A DNA stretch of 64,000 nt, taken from positions 163,914-227,913 of the forward strand of contig NZ_MRBL01000013.1 of assembly GCF_001969855.1 (NCBI RefSeq), read 5' to 3'. This DNA is from Bacillus haynesii (GTDB lineage: Bacteria > Bacillota > Bacilli > Bacillales > Bacillaceae). The position numbers and the translations under genes were made by a program. Of the stretch, positions 55,429 through 64,000 are shown one piece after another. How positions within the stretch are numbered: position 1 is the stretch's first letter; every line of letters begins with the position of its first letter. A model generated the notes under the pieces. That model worked only from the letters and a program-made list of their open reading frames with translations. It was not told the origin of the DNA and did not search any database.

Positions 55429-56778
55429 CTAAAAATAAGCGGTTTCCACCGCTTGCCGCAATCGCTCGATCCCGCGGCGGATGTCAACTTCCTTCACATT
55501 GGACGTATTAATTTTTAATAGATTTCTTTTTGGAAAAGTTGACATATAATGAGCGTTGACCGGTTCGAGCAGGACGTCCCGTTTTTGTAAGCTTTTGATT
55601 AGACGGGAAGCCGGGATCGTCCGGTCCAATTCGATATGGGTGTGGATGGCCGGATGTGCGGGAGGATGGAATTCAAGCACATCCCCTAGTGACGCGGCAC
55701 ATTCTTTTAGCAGATCATGCAGAAGGCATGATCTTTTTTTATAGGAAGAACGGATCTTTTGCTTATGCTTTTCAAACATCCCGCTCTTCAAATAGATCTC
55801 CAAAGCGGCCTGAGACAGCATGGAACTGTCAATGTCGAGCAGCTGTTTGTACCGGTTGAACACATTTGTCAGAGAATCGGGAAGCACGGCGGCTCCAACC
55901 CGCAACCCCGGAAAAATAATCTTGGAGAAACTTTTCAAATAAATCACGCATGAAGAAACGTCATAATAATGTAACGGATCCGCCTTTTTGTGATTCTCCA
56001 AATCTCCTAAAAAATCATCCTCGGCGATATAGACGTCATATTTCTCCGCCAGCTTGACGATGGCCATTTTTTCCTTTTCCGTATAGGAGGTCCCGAGCGG
56101 ATTGTGGAATCTCGGCATCGTATAAAAGAATTTGATGTCTTCGGTTTGAAAGATGCGCTCCAGCTCGTCCATATCGATGCCTTCAGCAGTTCTCTCGATG
56201 CCGATTGCGGGGATGCCGTGAACATCAAGGTATTGAATCAGTAAGTGATAGCTCGGCTGTTCGATCAGAATTTTCCGCTTTCCGTTAGGAAAAGGCATTG
56301 AAGCGAGCAAAGCGAGAGCCTGCTGGACGCCTGATGTAATAAAAATGTGTTCCTCTTTTGCAAATACCTGGCTGTTGGCAAGCTCTTTTTGAACGGCCTC
56401 GATTAATGACGGAAGACCTTTCGGTGTCCCATAGATAAACAGATCGTTTTTGTATGTGTCGATGGCTTTATTGATGCAGTGCTGAAAATCGATGTATGGA
56501 AAAACATCCGGATCAGGAGCGGATGCTGCGAAATCGATCACGGCCTTTCCGGGGTCTGGCCGCTGATTCGTTTTTTTCACGACGTAATAGCCGCTTTTCG
56601 GCACTGAATAGATGAGGTGCCGTCTTTCCAGCTCGTTAAACGCCCTGATGACCGTGCTTTTGCTTATATTGAAGCGTACGGACAGTGCGCGGATGGAAGG
56701 CAGCCTGTCCCCTTCCTGAAAGGATTTGTCTTCGATCATATCCTCCAATTCGTTCATCAATGCGACATATTTGTGCAT
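55429..56778 (-). CDS. ycxD: MocR/GntR-type regulator YcxD with aminotransferase fold
   Basis: Transcription factor of the MocR group, 449 aa. The N-terminal GntR winged helix (DKSFQEGDRLPSIRALSVRFNISKSTVIRAF) is joined to a class I aminotransferase-like PLP domain with FFYTMPRFHNPLGTSY, YIAEDDFLGDL and the likely PLP Lys in YLKSFSKIIFPGLRVG. The ATG at 56778 has AAGGAG seven bases upstream; the frame stays open to 57027 across the divergent promoter region and is not credible there. It sits between sfp and ycxC as in the B. subtilis srfA region and probably controls ycxC. Confidence 0.88.
   Translation of the reverse strand: MHKYVALMNELEDMIEDKSFQEGDRLPSIRALSVRFNISKSTVIRAFNELERRHLIYSVPKSGYYVVKKTNQRPDPGKAVIDFAASAPDPDVFPYIDFQHCINKAIDTYKNDLFIYGTPKGLPSLIEAVQKELANSQVFAKEEHIFITSGVQQALALLASMPFPNGKRKILIEQPSYHLLIQYLDVHGIPAIGIERTAEGIDMDELERIFQTEDIKFFYTMPRFHNPLGTSYTEKEKMAIVKLAEKYDVYIAEDDFLGDLENHKKADPLHYYDVSSCVIYLKSFSKIIFPGLRVGAAVLPDSLTNVFNRYKQLLDIDSSMLSQAALEIYLKSGMFEKHKQKIRSSYKKRSCLLHDLLKECAASLGDVLEFHPPAHPAIHTHIELDRTIPASRLIKSLQKRDVLLEPVNAHYMSTFPKRNLLKINTSNVKEVDIRRGIERLRQAVETAYF
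55431..55454 (-). terminator. Terminator overlapping the end of ycxD
   Basis: AAGCGGT / ACCGCTT with a four-base loop; on the minus strand it is followed by ATTTTT that includes the ycxD stop codon. Confidence 0.55.
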
Positions 56779-56913
56779 GTTCGTCTCCTTCGCCAATCTG
56801 TAACGGTACAGATTCCGTTTTTTTGTATTGTAGCAGATTTCGCTTCCGTATAAGATGACAGAAGCCGGTAAAATATCTGTATTGCATGCATACTTTAACG
56901 GAGATGATCGACT

Positions 56914-57825
56914 TTGAACAAATCTGCTTATGCGGCAGCTTTGCTCTATGCTTTTATCATTGGGTTTTCCTTTTTCTTTGTCAAATTGGCTCTCACTGCA
57001 GCGAGTCCGGTCGACATTCTGGCCCATCGTTTTACGATCGCTTTTTTGGCCGCGCTCTTTCCCCTTCTGCTCGGACGGGTGAAGATCGCCATCAGCATAA
57101 AAGACGCACTGAAGGTGCTGCCTTTAGCATTATTTTATCCTGTCATGTTTTTTGCTTTTCAAGTTTTCGGGCTCGTCTACACGTCTTCGTCTGAAGCCGG
57201 TATCATTCAAGCGGCGATCCCGATCTTTACAATGATCTTCGCCGCTTATTTTTTAAATGAGCGGTTTACGAAACGGCAATTCTTTTTCACCGTCTTGTCT
57301 GCGGCGGGGGTGGCCTGCATCTTTATGATGAAAAGTGCAGGCAACGGAAGTTCCGATTTGCGAGGGACGGCGCTGATTTTGCTTTCGGCGCTTTCATCGG
57401 CGGGCTACAGTGTGCTCGCCAGAAAGATGACGCGCACCTTCAGCTCGCTTGAATTAACATATGTGACAACGGGTGCGGGATTTCTCTTTTTCAACGGCAT
57501 CGCCGGGATCAGCCATATGTCAGACGGCACGCTGAGCGGATTTTTTGCCCCCTTCACTGATCCGGTGTTTGTTCTTTCGGTTTTGTATTTAGGTGTGTTG
57601 TCATCGTTTGCGACATCATTTTTATCAAATTATGCACTGTCAAAAATAGAAGCTGCGAAAATCAGCATGTTTAATCATCTGGCGACACTGGTGACGATTT
57701 TAGCGGGGATCATATGGCTGGGAGAATCTCTCGAATGGTTTCACATCGCAGGAACGGGGATGATCATTGCCGGAATGATTGGAGCGACGATGGTTCGGCG
57801 GGAAAATCGGCTGAAAAAAAGCTGA
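56914..57825 (+). CDS. ycxC: EamA/DMT-family transporter YcxC
   Basis: Ten-helix drug/metabolite transporter with two EamA repeats (about 5-135 and 150-295), 303 aa. TTG start with ACGGAGA upstream. Typical features are the NERFTKRQFFFTVLSAAGV loop after the first repeat and WLGESLEWFHIAGTGMIIAGM at the end of the second. It is divergent from the MocR regulator ycxD, a pairing that usually marks a regulated amino-acid or metabolite exporter. The substrate is unknown. Confidence 0.88.
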   Translation: MNKSAYAAALLYAFIIGFSFFFVKLALTAASPVDILAHRFTIAFLAALFPLLLGRVKIAISIKDALKVLPLALFYPVMFFAFQVFGLVYTSSSEAGIIQAAIPIFTMIFAAYFLNERFTKRQFFFTVLSAAGVACIFMMKSAGNGSSDLRGTALILLSALSSAGYSVLARKMTRTFSSLELTYVTTGAGFLFFNGIAGISHMSDGTLSGFFAPFTDPVFVLSVLYLGVLSSFATSFLSNYALSKIEAAKISMFNHLATLVTILAGIIWLGESLEWFHIAGTGMIIAGMIGATMVRRENRLKKS

Positions 57826-57826
57826 A

Positions 57827-57869
57827 AAAACGGAAAATCGGCAGCTGCAACACACCGATTTTCCGTTTT
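57827..57869. terminator. Bidirectional terminator between ycxC and lchATE
   Basis: Perfect 15-base stem AAAACGGAAAATCGG / CCGATTTTCCGTTTT, loop 13 bases, between the convergent ends of ycxC and the lichenysin operon. It marks the 3' end of the lch transcript. Confidence 0.9.
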
Positions 57870-57871
57870 CT

Positions 57872-58612
57872 TTACATTGTCGGTCTAGCCTCCCTGCGGC
57901 TGGCCGCGGCAATCGTTTTCAACTTGGCGGCTACTTGTTCCGTTTCTGATAAAAGATACATATGTCCGCCTTTGAAATAGTGGAAATCGATCGTACGCGC
58001 CCACTTTTTCCAGCCAAGCGCATCCTTCATGCATTTCTCATCACGATCTCCGTTCAGAATATGAACAGGCGATCTGAGCGGCGTATGATCGGTATGGCCG
58101 AACGTCTCAAGCGCTCTGTAGTCCGCTCTGAATGACGGCAGGAAAAAGTTCATGATTTCCCTGTGCTCTGCCAGTTCTTGAGGTATTCCGCCAAGCTGGA
58201 TGAGATGGTCGAGAAATGCGTCATCCTTTTTGTGAGACACCTTTTGCCGCTGAATATGAGGCGGCTGAATGGCTGAAATCACCGCGGCTGCCGGAAAGAT
58301 CCCTTCTTGTTCAAGCTTTTGCGCCAACCTGTAAACAACCATGCCGCCCATGCTGTGGCCGAACAGCACGAATTGGGAGGAAAGCCTCGGCTTGAGCGCT
58401 GCTATATACAGATCGACGAGCTTTTCCAAATTATCGACAAGCGCCATTCGATTTGTTCCGTGTCCAGGCGGTTCGATCGCCAGCATATCAAAATCTGCTT
58501 TTAAATGTTCATAAAGCGTTCTGAATGATGCCGAATATCCCCCGGCAAACGGGAAACAGATCAACTGCATGCCGCTTGCCGGCGCTCCAAACTGCTTAAT
58601 GACCTCGTTCAT
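57872..58612 (-). CDS. lchAD: Type II thioesterase of lichenysin synthesis (LchATE/LchAD)
   Basis: Stand-alone repair thioesterase (246 aa), homologue of SrfAD, which clears misacylated carrier domains of the synthetase. Catalytic Ser is in [15 protein letters not shown], the Asp in [10 protein letters not shown] and the His in KGGHMYLL; the N terminus has [15 protein letters not shown]. Its ribosome site GGAGGT lies in the last codons of lchAC, three bases before the start, so translation is coupled. Last gene of the operon. Also named lchA-TE in the literature. Confidence 0.93.
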   Translation of the reverse strand: MNEVIKQFGAPASGMQLICFPFAGGYSASFRTLYEHLKADFDMLAIEPPGHGTNRMALVDNLEKLVDLYIAALKPRLSSQFVLFGHSMGGMVVYRLAQKLEQEGIFPAAAVISAIQPPHIQRQKVSHKKDDAFLDHLIQLGGIPQELAEHREIMNFFLPSFRADYRALETFGHTDHTPLRSPVHILNGDRDEKCMKDALGWKKWARTIDFHYFKGGHMYLLSETEQVAAKLKTIAAASRREARPTM

Positions 58613-58615
58613 TCA

Positions 58616-61600
58616 TCATGCACCTCCGATTACAGCGGCACGTTCGCCCAAAATCTGTCTGATCAGATCTGCATTGGTTTTGACAAAGCCGTCTGCAAGC
58701 ATTTCATCATGTCTTCCAGCACCTTGATATTCATCATAAGAAGACTCCGTTCCTTCCTTCCACGACGAAAGCCATGCCGGGAGCGGTTTCGCCTGCTCTG
58801 ATTTGATCAAGTGAATCTCGGAGCTGACCGTTCCGTGATGGACAAGATTGACAAAGTAAGAATAATAGGCTGTCATCTTTTTGGCGATACCATCGGCAAC
58901 CGCCTTGATTTTCATATATTCATTGTCCTTGTTGGCTTCCATCAGGGCAGCCGTATCGGTTTCAATTGACCGCCCTTCTAAATCGCTGACATCGTTCTTC
59001 ATATATGAGTCGATCAGCAGCAGCTTTTCGACTTTCCGTCCGTTCTTTTCGAGCGCTTGCGCCACTTCAAAGGCAAGTCCGCAGCCGGCTGAATAGCCGA
59101 TCAATGTCAGCGGCCCTTCAGGCTGAAGGCCGGAGATGGCTTCTGCATAGCGCACGGCGCGGTCATCGCTTTCTATAAAGTCAAACGCATGAATCTTGTA
59201 TTCCGGCATTTGTTCGGCCAGTTTGCCGTACATGATGCCATATCCGAGGACGGGCGGGAAGGCGAACAAATGGCGGGTGCTTTCCTGATTGAAGACGGTT
59301 TTTTTCACGTCATCCGCATGTCCGCCTTGGGCGATATAAACCGCGAGACCCTCGATTGTAGGCATTTCAAACAACACATTCACCGGAACATCGATGGCGA
59401 GATCTTTCAATATCCGGGAGGTGACGGCCATGGCTGTCAATGAATGTCCGCCGATTTCAAAAAAGTTCTCGTCTATTCCGATCTGCTGTCTGCCGAGAAC
59501 CTCAGACCAAATCACCGCAAGCTTTTCTTCTGTAACATTGCGGGGTGCACGGCGCTCTGTTGAATTCGGCCGGCCATCGGCTTCGGGAAGAAGGCGGCGG
59601 TTGACTTTTCCGTTTGCGGTGAGCGGCAGCTCTTCAAGCATGATATATGCATCCGGCACCATGTAAGCCGGAAGCTTCCGAGCCAATTGGCGGCGAACCT
59701 CCTCGCTTGCAACCTCAGCTCCCTTTACAGGGACGACATAAGCAGTGAGCGCCGCATCCCCGTTCCCGCTTTTCTTGGCGGTTACCACCGCTTCCTTTAC
59801 ACCTTGACAGCGCAGCAGTGCCTCTTCGATTTCACCGAGCTCAATCCGGTGTCCGCGGATTTTCACTTGGTCATCGATCCGTCCGATGAAGTCGATATTG
59901 CCGTCAGGCAGCCAGCGGGCCAGATCCCCCGTCCTGTACATCGTTTCACCGCTGTTAAACGGATGAGGCGCGAATTTTTCCGCAGTCAATTCCGGCCTGT
60001 TCAAATAGCCGCGCGATACCCCAGTACCGCTCAGACACAATTCACCCACCGCTCCAATCGGCTGAAGCCGGTTATTTTCCGTCAGGATGTATGCATTCGT
60101 TTCGTTTATCGGCTTGCCGATCGGAATGGAAGCCGCGCTGTCCTCCATGCGGTTGACCGGATAGAACGTCGCGAAGACGGTCGTTTCCGTCGGCCCGTAT
60201 ACATGGATGATTTTGTCCGGTCCCATGGCAGCAAATGCTTTCTCGACATGGCTGACAGATGAGCGCTCTCCGCCGAACAGGACTTTGCGAATCCCTTTCA
60301 TCCACTCTGTTCCCGCATCGACCAACAGGTTGAACAGCGCCGTTGTCACAAACATGACTGTGATGTTTTCCTTCTGAATCGTTTCTGTCAGCTTGCCGAT
60401 ATGGAGAATCGTCGCCTGATCGGCCACCACCAGCTTTGCTCCGTTTAACAGCGCGCCGTACACATCAAATGTGAATCCGTCAAACGCATAGTTTGAAAGG
60501 GACAGCAAGGTGTCTTTCTCGGAAAGGCTGATGTAGTTTGTTTCTTTTACAACCCTTGTAATATTGGCATGTGTCGTCAGATTGCCTTTCGGTTTTCCCG
60601 TTGTGCCTGACGTATACATGATATAAGCAAGGTCGTCCGGCTCGGCAGTGATTTCAAGGTTCCGCCCGCTTTCAGCAGACACCGCCGGATCTTCGATCAA
60701 GATCGTATTCTGATGAAAAGAAAGCGACGCCGCCCGTCCGGCAAGCTCCTCTTGTGTCAGCATGCAAACAGCCCCGCTGTCTTCCAGCATATACTGAATC
60801 CGCGCTTCAGGATATTCCGGGTCAACCGGCAGATAGGCGCCCCCTGCTTTTAAGACGGCGAGTAGTGCGATAACCATTTCCGGCGAACGGCGGAACAAAA
60901 GAGCGACGGGTTCGCCGCGGCCGACATTCTTTTTGCGCAAAAGATGCGCGACTTTGTTCGCCTTTTCGTTCAGTTCCCGATATGTCAGCGTCCGTCCGGC
61001 CGCTGATACCGCGGGCTGTTCCGGGAAGGCTTCAGCATATTGCTCAAACCATTGCGGGATCGTCAGTCCGGTTTGCTTCTGTTGGACTTGACCGTTAAAT
61101 TCATGGAGAAGGCGCTCTTTTTCCTTTGTGGACACGACACAAATCTCGGCAAGCGGCTGCTCCGGATTTCTGATGATTTCGCGAATGGCTGTCAAAAGCT
61201 GTTCTTTTAACTGCAAGATGAAAGATGGCTCAAAGATATTCCGATTGTATGCAAGTTTCAGCAGCATTTCTTCCCCCGGTGAGGCGAGCAAATTCAGATC
61301 ATAATTCGATTTTTCAAAAACGCTGATCTCGTCCATTGTGAAACCGAGATTTTTTTCTTCCTGCTGTTTGTTGGCTTCTTGCAGCGGATAGTTTTCAAAA
61401 ACGATAATGTGGTCGATTAAGTTCGGCGCTGCTATATGACTTTGAATATCATAGAGCGGCACATACTGATGCGGCTCAGCTTCGAGCGCCTGCTTCTGCA
61501 AATTAGCGACAAGTTCCGTAAAGGTCGTGTCCGCGTCAAAGGTCACGCGTTTCGGCACGACATTGATAAACAAACCGACCATATGCTCGACACCTTGAAT

Positions 61601-62464
61601 GTCAGCGGGGCGGCCTGACACAACTGTACCAAAGATTAGATCGCGGGATCGCTGATAGCGGCTGAGCAACACTGACCACACCGCCTGAAGTGCCGTGCTC
61701 AACGTGGTATGATGCGCCTTTGCAAGCTGTGTGAACGCTTCTGTATCTTCTTTTGGAAGGGTAAACAGCAGTTCTTCCGGCTGATTGCCGGCTTGCTCCG
61801 GTTTTTTCCGCTGTTCGCTGAACGTCGTCTGCCCTTCGAATCCGGCTATATGTTGTTCCCAGTAGGCCAGCGATTTTTGTTTGTCCTGACTTTCGAGCCA
61901 TTTAATATATTCTTTGTAAGGTCTGACGGGCCCGAGGCTGTATGGCCTGTTTTCGCGGAGCGCTTGGTACACTTCGAACAGTTCATGTACGACAATGCCG
62001 AAGCACCATCCGTCAAGAAGAATATGATGATAGCTCCACACCCATTCGTAACGATCCTGTCCCTTCTTAAAAACCGCGGTTCTCATCGGAATGTCTTTTG
62101 AGAGGTTAAACCCTTTTTCTTTATCTTTTCGTTTATAATCTTCGATTCTCTCGTTTTGTTCAGCTTCTGAAAGTCCTGATAGATCAATTTCTTCTGCCTG
62201 AAATGACCTTTCCTTTAAAACGACTTGAAGCGGACGTTTCATTTTTTCATGAACGAAAACGGTTCGGAATATATCATACCTGCCGATGATGACATTCATG
62301 CTTTTTTCCAATACATCTTTTTGAAAAGAGCCTTTTACCTGCATGCTGATTTGTTCAATATAAAAGCCTTGCCCCGGATGCAGCAGCGTATGAAACAGCA
62401 TCCCTTCCTGCATCGGCGACAAATAGTATATGTCCTTGACATGTTCTTTTTTAAACTGGCTCAA
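58616..62464 (-). CDS. lchAC: Lichenysin synthetase subunit C (C-A-PCP-TE)
   Basis: Terminating one-module peptide synthetase (1282 aa), homologue of SrfAC. Domain order: condensation (about 1-430, active site HHILLDG near 146), adenylation (about 455-960, A3 core MYTSGTTGKPKGN and later YRTGDLARWLPDG), carrier (DENFFEIGGHSLTAM, Ser near 1000) and cyclising thioesterase (LIGYSAGCG near 1115, His in GAGRHDEML). It adds residue 7 (Ile in lichenysin, by known assignment) and releases the cyclic lipopeptide. TTG start with AAAGGGGG about seven bases upstream, where the communication helix LSQFKKEHVKD begins; an ATG at 62482 or 62509 is less likely. Confidence 0.95.
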   Translation of the reverse strand: MSQFKKEHVKDIYYLSPMQEGMLFHTLLHPGQGFYIEQISMQVKGSFQKDVLEKSMNVIIGRYDIFRTVFVHEKMKRPLQVVLKERSFQAEEIDLSGLSEAEQNERIEDYKRKDKEKGFNLSKDIPMRTAVFKKGQDRYEWVWSYHHILLDGWCFGIVVHELFEVYQALRENRPYSLGPVRPYKEYIKWLESQDKQKSLAYWEQHIAGFEGQTTFSEQRKKPEQAGNQPEELLFTLPKEDTEAFTQLAKAHHTTLSTALQAVWSVLLSRYQRSRDLIFGTVVSGRPADIQGVEHMVGLFINVVPKRVTFDADTTFTELVANLQKQALEAEPHQYVPLYDIQSHIAAPNLIDHIIVFENYPLQEANKQQEEKNLGFTMDEISVFEKSNYDLNLLASPGEEMLLKLAYNRNIFEPSFILQLKEQLLTAIREIIRNPEQPLAEICVVSTKEKERLLHEFNGQVQQKQTGLTIPQWFEQYAEAFPEQPAVSAAGRTLTYRELNEKANKVAHLLRKKNVGRGEPVALLFRRSPEMVIALLAVLKAGGAYLPVDPEYPEARIQYMLEDSGAVCMLTQEELAGRAASLSFHQNTILIEDPAVSAESGRNLEITAEPDDLAYIMYTSGTTGKPKGNLTTHANITRVVKETNYISLSEKDTLLSLSNYAFDGFTFDVYGALLNGAKLVVADQATILHIGKLTETIQKENITVMFVTTALFNLLVDAGTEWMKGIRKVLFGGERSSVSHVEKAFAAMGPDKIIHVYGPTETTVFATFYPVNRMEDSAASIPIGKPINETNAYILTENNRLQPIGAVGELCLSGTGVSRGYLNRPELTAEKFAPHPFNSGETMYRTGDLARWLPDGNIDFIGRIDDQVKIRGHRIELGEIEEALLRCQGVKEAVVTAKKSGNGDAALTAYVVPVKGAEVASEEVRRQLARKLPAYMVPDAYIMLEELPLTANGKVNRRLLPEADGRPNSTERRAPRNVTEEKLAVIWSEVLGRQQIGIDENFFEIGGHSLTAMAVTSRILKDLAIDVPVNVLFEMPTIEGLAVYIAQGGHADDVKKTVFNQESTRHLFAFPPVLGYGIMYGKLAEQMPEYKIHAFDFIESDDRAVRYAEAISGLQPEGPLTLIGYSAGCGLAFEVAQALEKNGRKVEKLLLIDSYMKNDVSDLEGRSIETDTAALMEANKDNEYMKIKAVADGIAKKMTAYYSYFVNLVHHGTVSSEIHLIKSEQAKPLPAWLSSWKEGTESSYDEYQGAGRHDEMLADGFVKTNADLIRQILGERAAVIGGA

Positions 62465-62489
62465 GATCGTTCCCCCTTTCATAGGCTCA

Positions 62490-62506
62490 CCCGCTTGGCA
62501 AGCGGG
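62490..62506 (-). repeat. Hairpin just upstream of the lchAC ribosome site
   Basis: Perfect stem CCCGCTT / AAGCGGG with loop GCC in the 56-base lchAB-lchAC gap, ending about 10 bases before the ribosome site. No U tract follows, so it is not a terminator. It could affect processing or translation of lchAC. Confidence 0.6.
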
Positions 62507-62520
62507 CAAGTCCTCAGTGG

Positions 62521-64000
62521 TTAATTCAAGTTTTCTTCAAGAACATCAAACAGGTCGCCCATTTCTTCCATCTCAAGATCGCCGGCAGAAAAGTCACTCG
62601 GTGTAAATTCGCGCTCTTCTTTAGCTGTACAATGGTCGATCAATGCCGTTAGGAATGCTTTGAACCTGTCCATAAGCTCCTGTATGGTCTGCCTGTCATA
62701 TTCCTCTGTATTGAATGAACATGACAAGATGAACTTTTCCATGCTGATGATGCCGCTGAAGCTCAGCGCATAGAGTGCTTCAGAGCTTTCAGATACCTGT
62801 CTTCCCATATCATAAGGAGAAGGCCCGAAGAAGTCGGTCTGCACCTCCCTGTCGATCTGCCCCAGGTAGTTAAAGCTGATGTCAGGCTTGATCGAGAAAT
62901 CGGCACCGGCTTTTTTCCGGTCTGTCAAGTAGCGAAGGATGCCGTAGCCGATTCCTTTGTCAGGAATGCGCCGAAGGGTTTCTTTGACGTTTTTAATGGT
63001 CTCAGGCAATCCTGCCGCTGCTTCGCTTTTTAAAATAACCGGATATTGTGCGGTAAACCACCCCGCCGTTCTCGAAATATTCATCCCTGGAATGATTTCC
63101 TCCCTGCCGTGCCCTTCCATATTGATGCAAATATTGGAGTCGTTCGTCCATTCCCTGATCGTCAGGCTGAGTGCGGAAAGCAGGATGTCATTGATATCCG
63201 TTCCATACGGCTCATGCACTTTCGTCAGCAGCAGACGCGTCTCCGCTTCGTTTAATTCAACCTTAACAGCAGAGGTGTTTTCCGCTTTTCTTTCTGCGGC
63301 AGCGCGATCTTTCGGCAGCTCACAAATGCGCTCTTGTTCAAGTCTGCGCCAATAATCGGCCGTTTTAAGGAAGCGTTCGGTTTGCGCATAAGCCTCAAGC
63401 GCTTCAGCCCAGTCTTTAAACGAATTGGTTTTGTCAGGGAAGACAATGTCATGCTGCTGTGCTGCTAGTGAATAGCCTGATGCAAAGTCTTCCAGCAGAA
63501 TCCGCCATGACACGCCGTCGATCACCAAATGGTGAATGACGATCAGCAAATGGTCGCCTTCCGCAGTCTGATACTGTTCAGCCTTTACAAGCGGCCCGCT
63601 TTCGAGATCAAGGCTTGCCTGGAGACGGTTTGCCTGGGCGGCGATTTCCGTTTCAATGTCTGTGACATAGCGAAGGTCAACCACTCGAAAGGCGAATGAA
63701 CGGTCCCCCGGCCCGCGGTTATATTGAATGAGGCGGCCGTTATTTTTTTGATACACCATGCGCAGGGCATCATGATGCTCTGTCAATGCCGCCAATGTCT
63801 GTTCGACGATCTCCGGGTCAAACCTTGAAGGGGCGTGAAGCATAACCGACTGATTCCAGTGATGCTCGTTCGTAAATTTGCGCTCAAAGAACCAGCGCTG
63901 GATCGGCGTCAGTGTGACTTCGCCTTCGACTGGGCCTTGATCGATCGGTTTAGCGTCTGCCCATTCAATATACGAACTGATCTCTCCGATCGTCGGATGC
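62521..64000 (-). CDS. lchAB: Lichenysin synthetase subunit B, C-terminal part (epimerisation domain), partial
   Basis: The visible 492 residues are the 3' end of a multimodular synthetase gene that begins outside the window. They form an epimerisation domain: TLTPIQRWFFE at the start, HHLVIDGVSWRILLEDF (the HHxxxDG active site), EGHGREEI, RTAGWFTAQYP and FNYLGQI (E-domain core motifs). The protein ends in a short helix, MEEMGDLFDVLEENLN, that should be the donor communication helix docking to LchAC. By analogy with SrfAB it converts the sixth residue to D-Leu. The reading frame stays open to base 64000. Confidence 0.93.
   Translation of the reverse strand, partial: HPTIGEISSYIEWADAKPIDQGPVEGEVTLTPIQRWFFERKFTNEHHWNQSVMLHAPSRFDPEIVEQTLAALTEHHDALRMVYQKNNGRLIQYNRGPGDRSFAFRVVDLRYVTDIETEIAAQANRLQASLDLESGPLVKAEQYQTAEGDHLLIVIHHLVIDGVSWRILLEDFASGYSLAAQQHDIVFPDKTNSFKDWAEALEAYAQTERFLKTADYWRRLEQERICELPKDRAAAERKAENTSAVKVELNEAETRLLLTKVHEPYGTDINDILLSALSLTIREWTNDSNICINMEGHGREEIIPGMNISRTAGWFTAQYPVILKSEAAAGLPETIKNVKETLRRIPDKGIGYGILRYLTDRKKAGADFSIKPDISFNYLGQIDREVQTDFFGPSPYDMGRQVSESSEALYALSFSGIISMEKFILSCSFNTEEYDRQTIQELMDRFKAFLTALIDHCTAKEEREFTPSDFSAGDLEMEEMGDLFDVLEENLN

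Noticed and set aside
55439..55454. Hairpin as terminator for sfp
   Set aside because: No T run follows on the plus strand; it fits the ycxD transcript instead.
56779..57027. 83-residue N-terminal extension of ycxD
   Set aside because: It crosses the ycxC start and promoter region; AAGGAG and GntR homology begin at 56778.
62521..64000. comS-like competence gene inside the synthetase
   Set aside because: In B. subtilis comS lies in an upstream part of srfAB; nothing like it can be recognised in the visible 3' end.

Overview
The window reads as chromosomal DNA of a Bacillus of the B. licheniformis / B. paralicheniformis group. At the right end is the 3' part of a lichenysin-type (surfactin-like) lipopeptide synthetase operon followed by ycxC, ycxD, sfp and yczE. 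At the left are yclJK, yclIH, gerKA-KC-KB, yclG and dtpT. In between are bsdBCD with bsdA, tcyABC, tlpC and a beta-propeller phytase of 381 residues. As I remember the B. subtilis srfA-ycl map, the backbone keeps that order but is shown in mirror image, with several licheniformis-type blocks inserted. No rRNA, tRNA, CRISPR array or insertion sequence was seen.

Layout, left to right. 0.1-7.1 kb: a chemoreceptor, the YclJK two-component system, its divergent YclI/YclH ABC exporter-type genes and a TipA-like MerR regulator. 7.1-15.0 kb: the gerK germinant receptor, a small membrane protein, the beta-helix protein YclG and the peptide transporter DtpT. 15.1-17.1 kb: a frameshifted GyrI-like gene, phytase and a tiny membrane protein. 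17.1-29.7 kb: a GH42 beta-galactosidase, a MarR-acetyltransferase fusion with an MFS transporter, a three-gene sugar ABC importer, and a three-component sugar sensor made of an anchored binding protein, a LytS/YesM kinase and a YesN regulator. 30.1-36.6 kb: a type VII secretion (LXG) effector module with its two small partner proteins and a long array of small membrane proteins, many of them paralogous. 36.6-40.4 kb: the bsd phenolic-acid decarboxylase cluster. 40.4-45.8 kb: rocF-rocE-rocD with divergent rocR. 45.9-48.2 kb: tcyABC. 48.2-51.6 kb: a PLP decarboxylase and a TlpC-like chemoreceptor. 51.8-64 kb: small genes, yczE, a damaged AraC/GyrI gene, an esterase, sfp, ycxD/ycxC, and lchATE, lchAC and the C-terminal end of lchAB.

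How the genes work together. The lichenysin block holds the last epimerisation domain, the terminating module with its own thioesterase, the repair thioesterase and an intact Sfp (catalytic D107, E109 and E151) that can activate the carrier domains. The roc block is a self-contained arginine/ornithine catabolic unit with a recognisable sigma-54 (-24/-12) promoter before rocD and palindromes suited to RocR. The sugar block couples extracellular sensing to import and to a beta-galactosidase, with cre-like sites nearby. The most interesting accessory region is the LXG locus: the toxin's C-terminal part and the gene behind it are AT-rich and look like an exchanged cassette. Further downstream are two homologues of that first membrane protein, which look like retained immunity genes, interleaved with a second family of paralogous membrane proteins.
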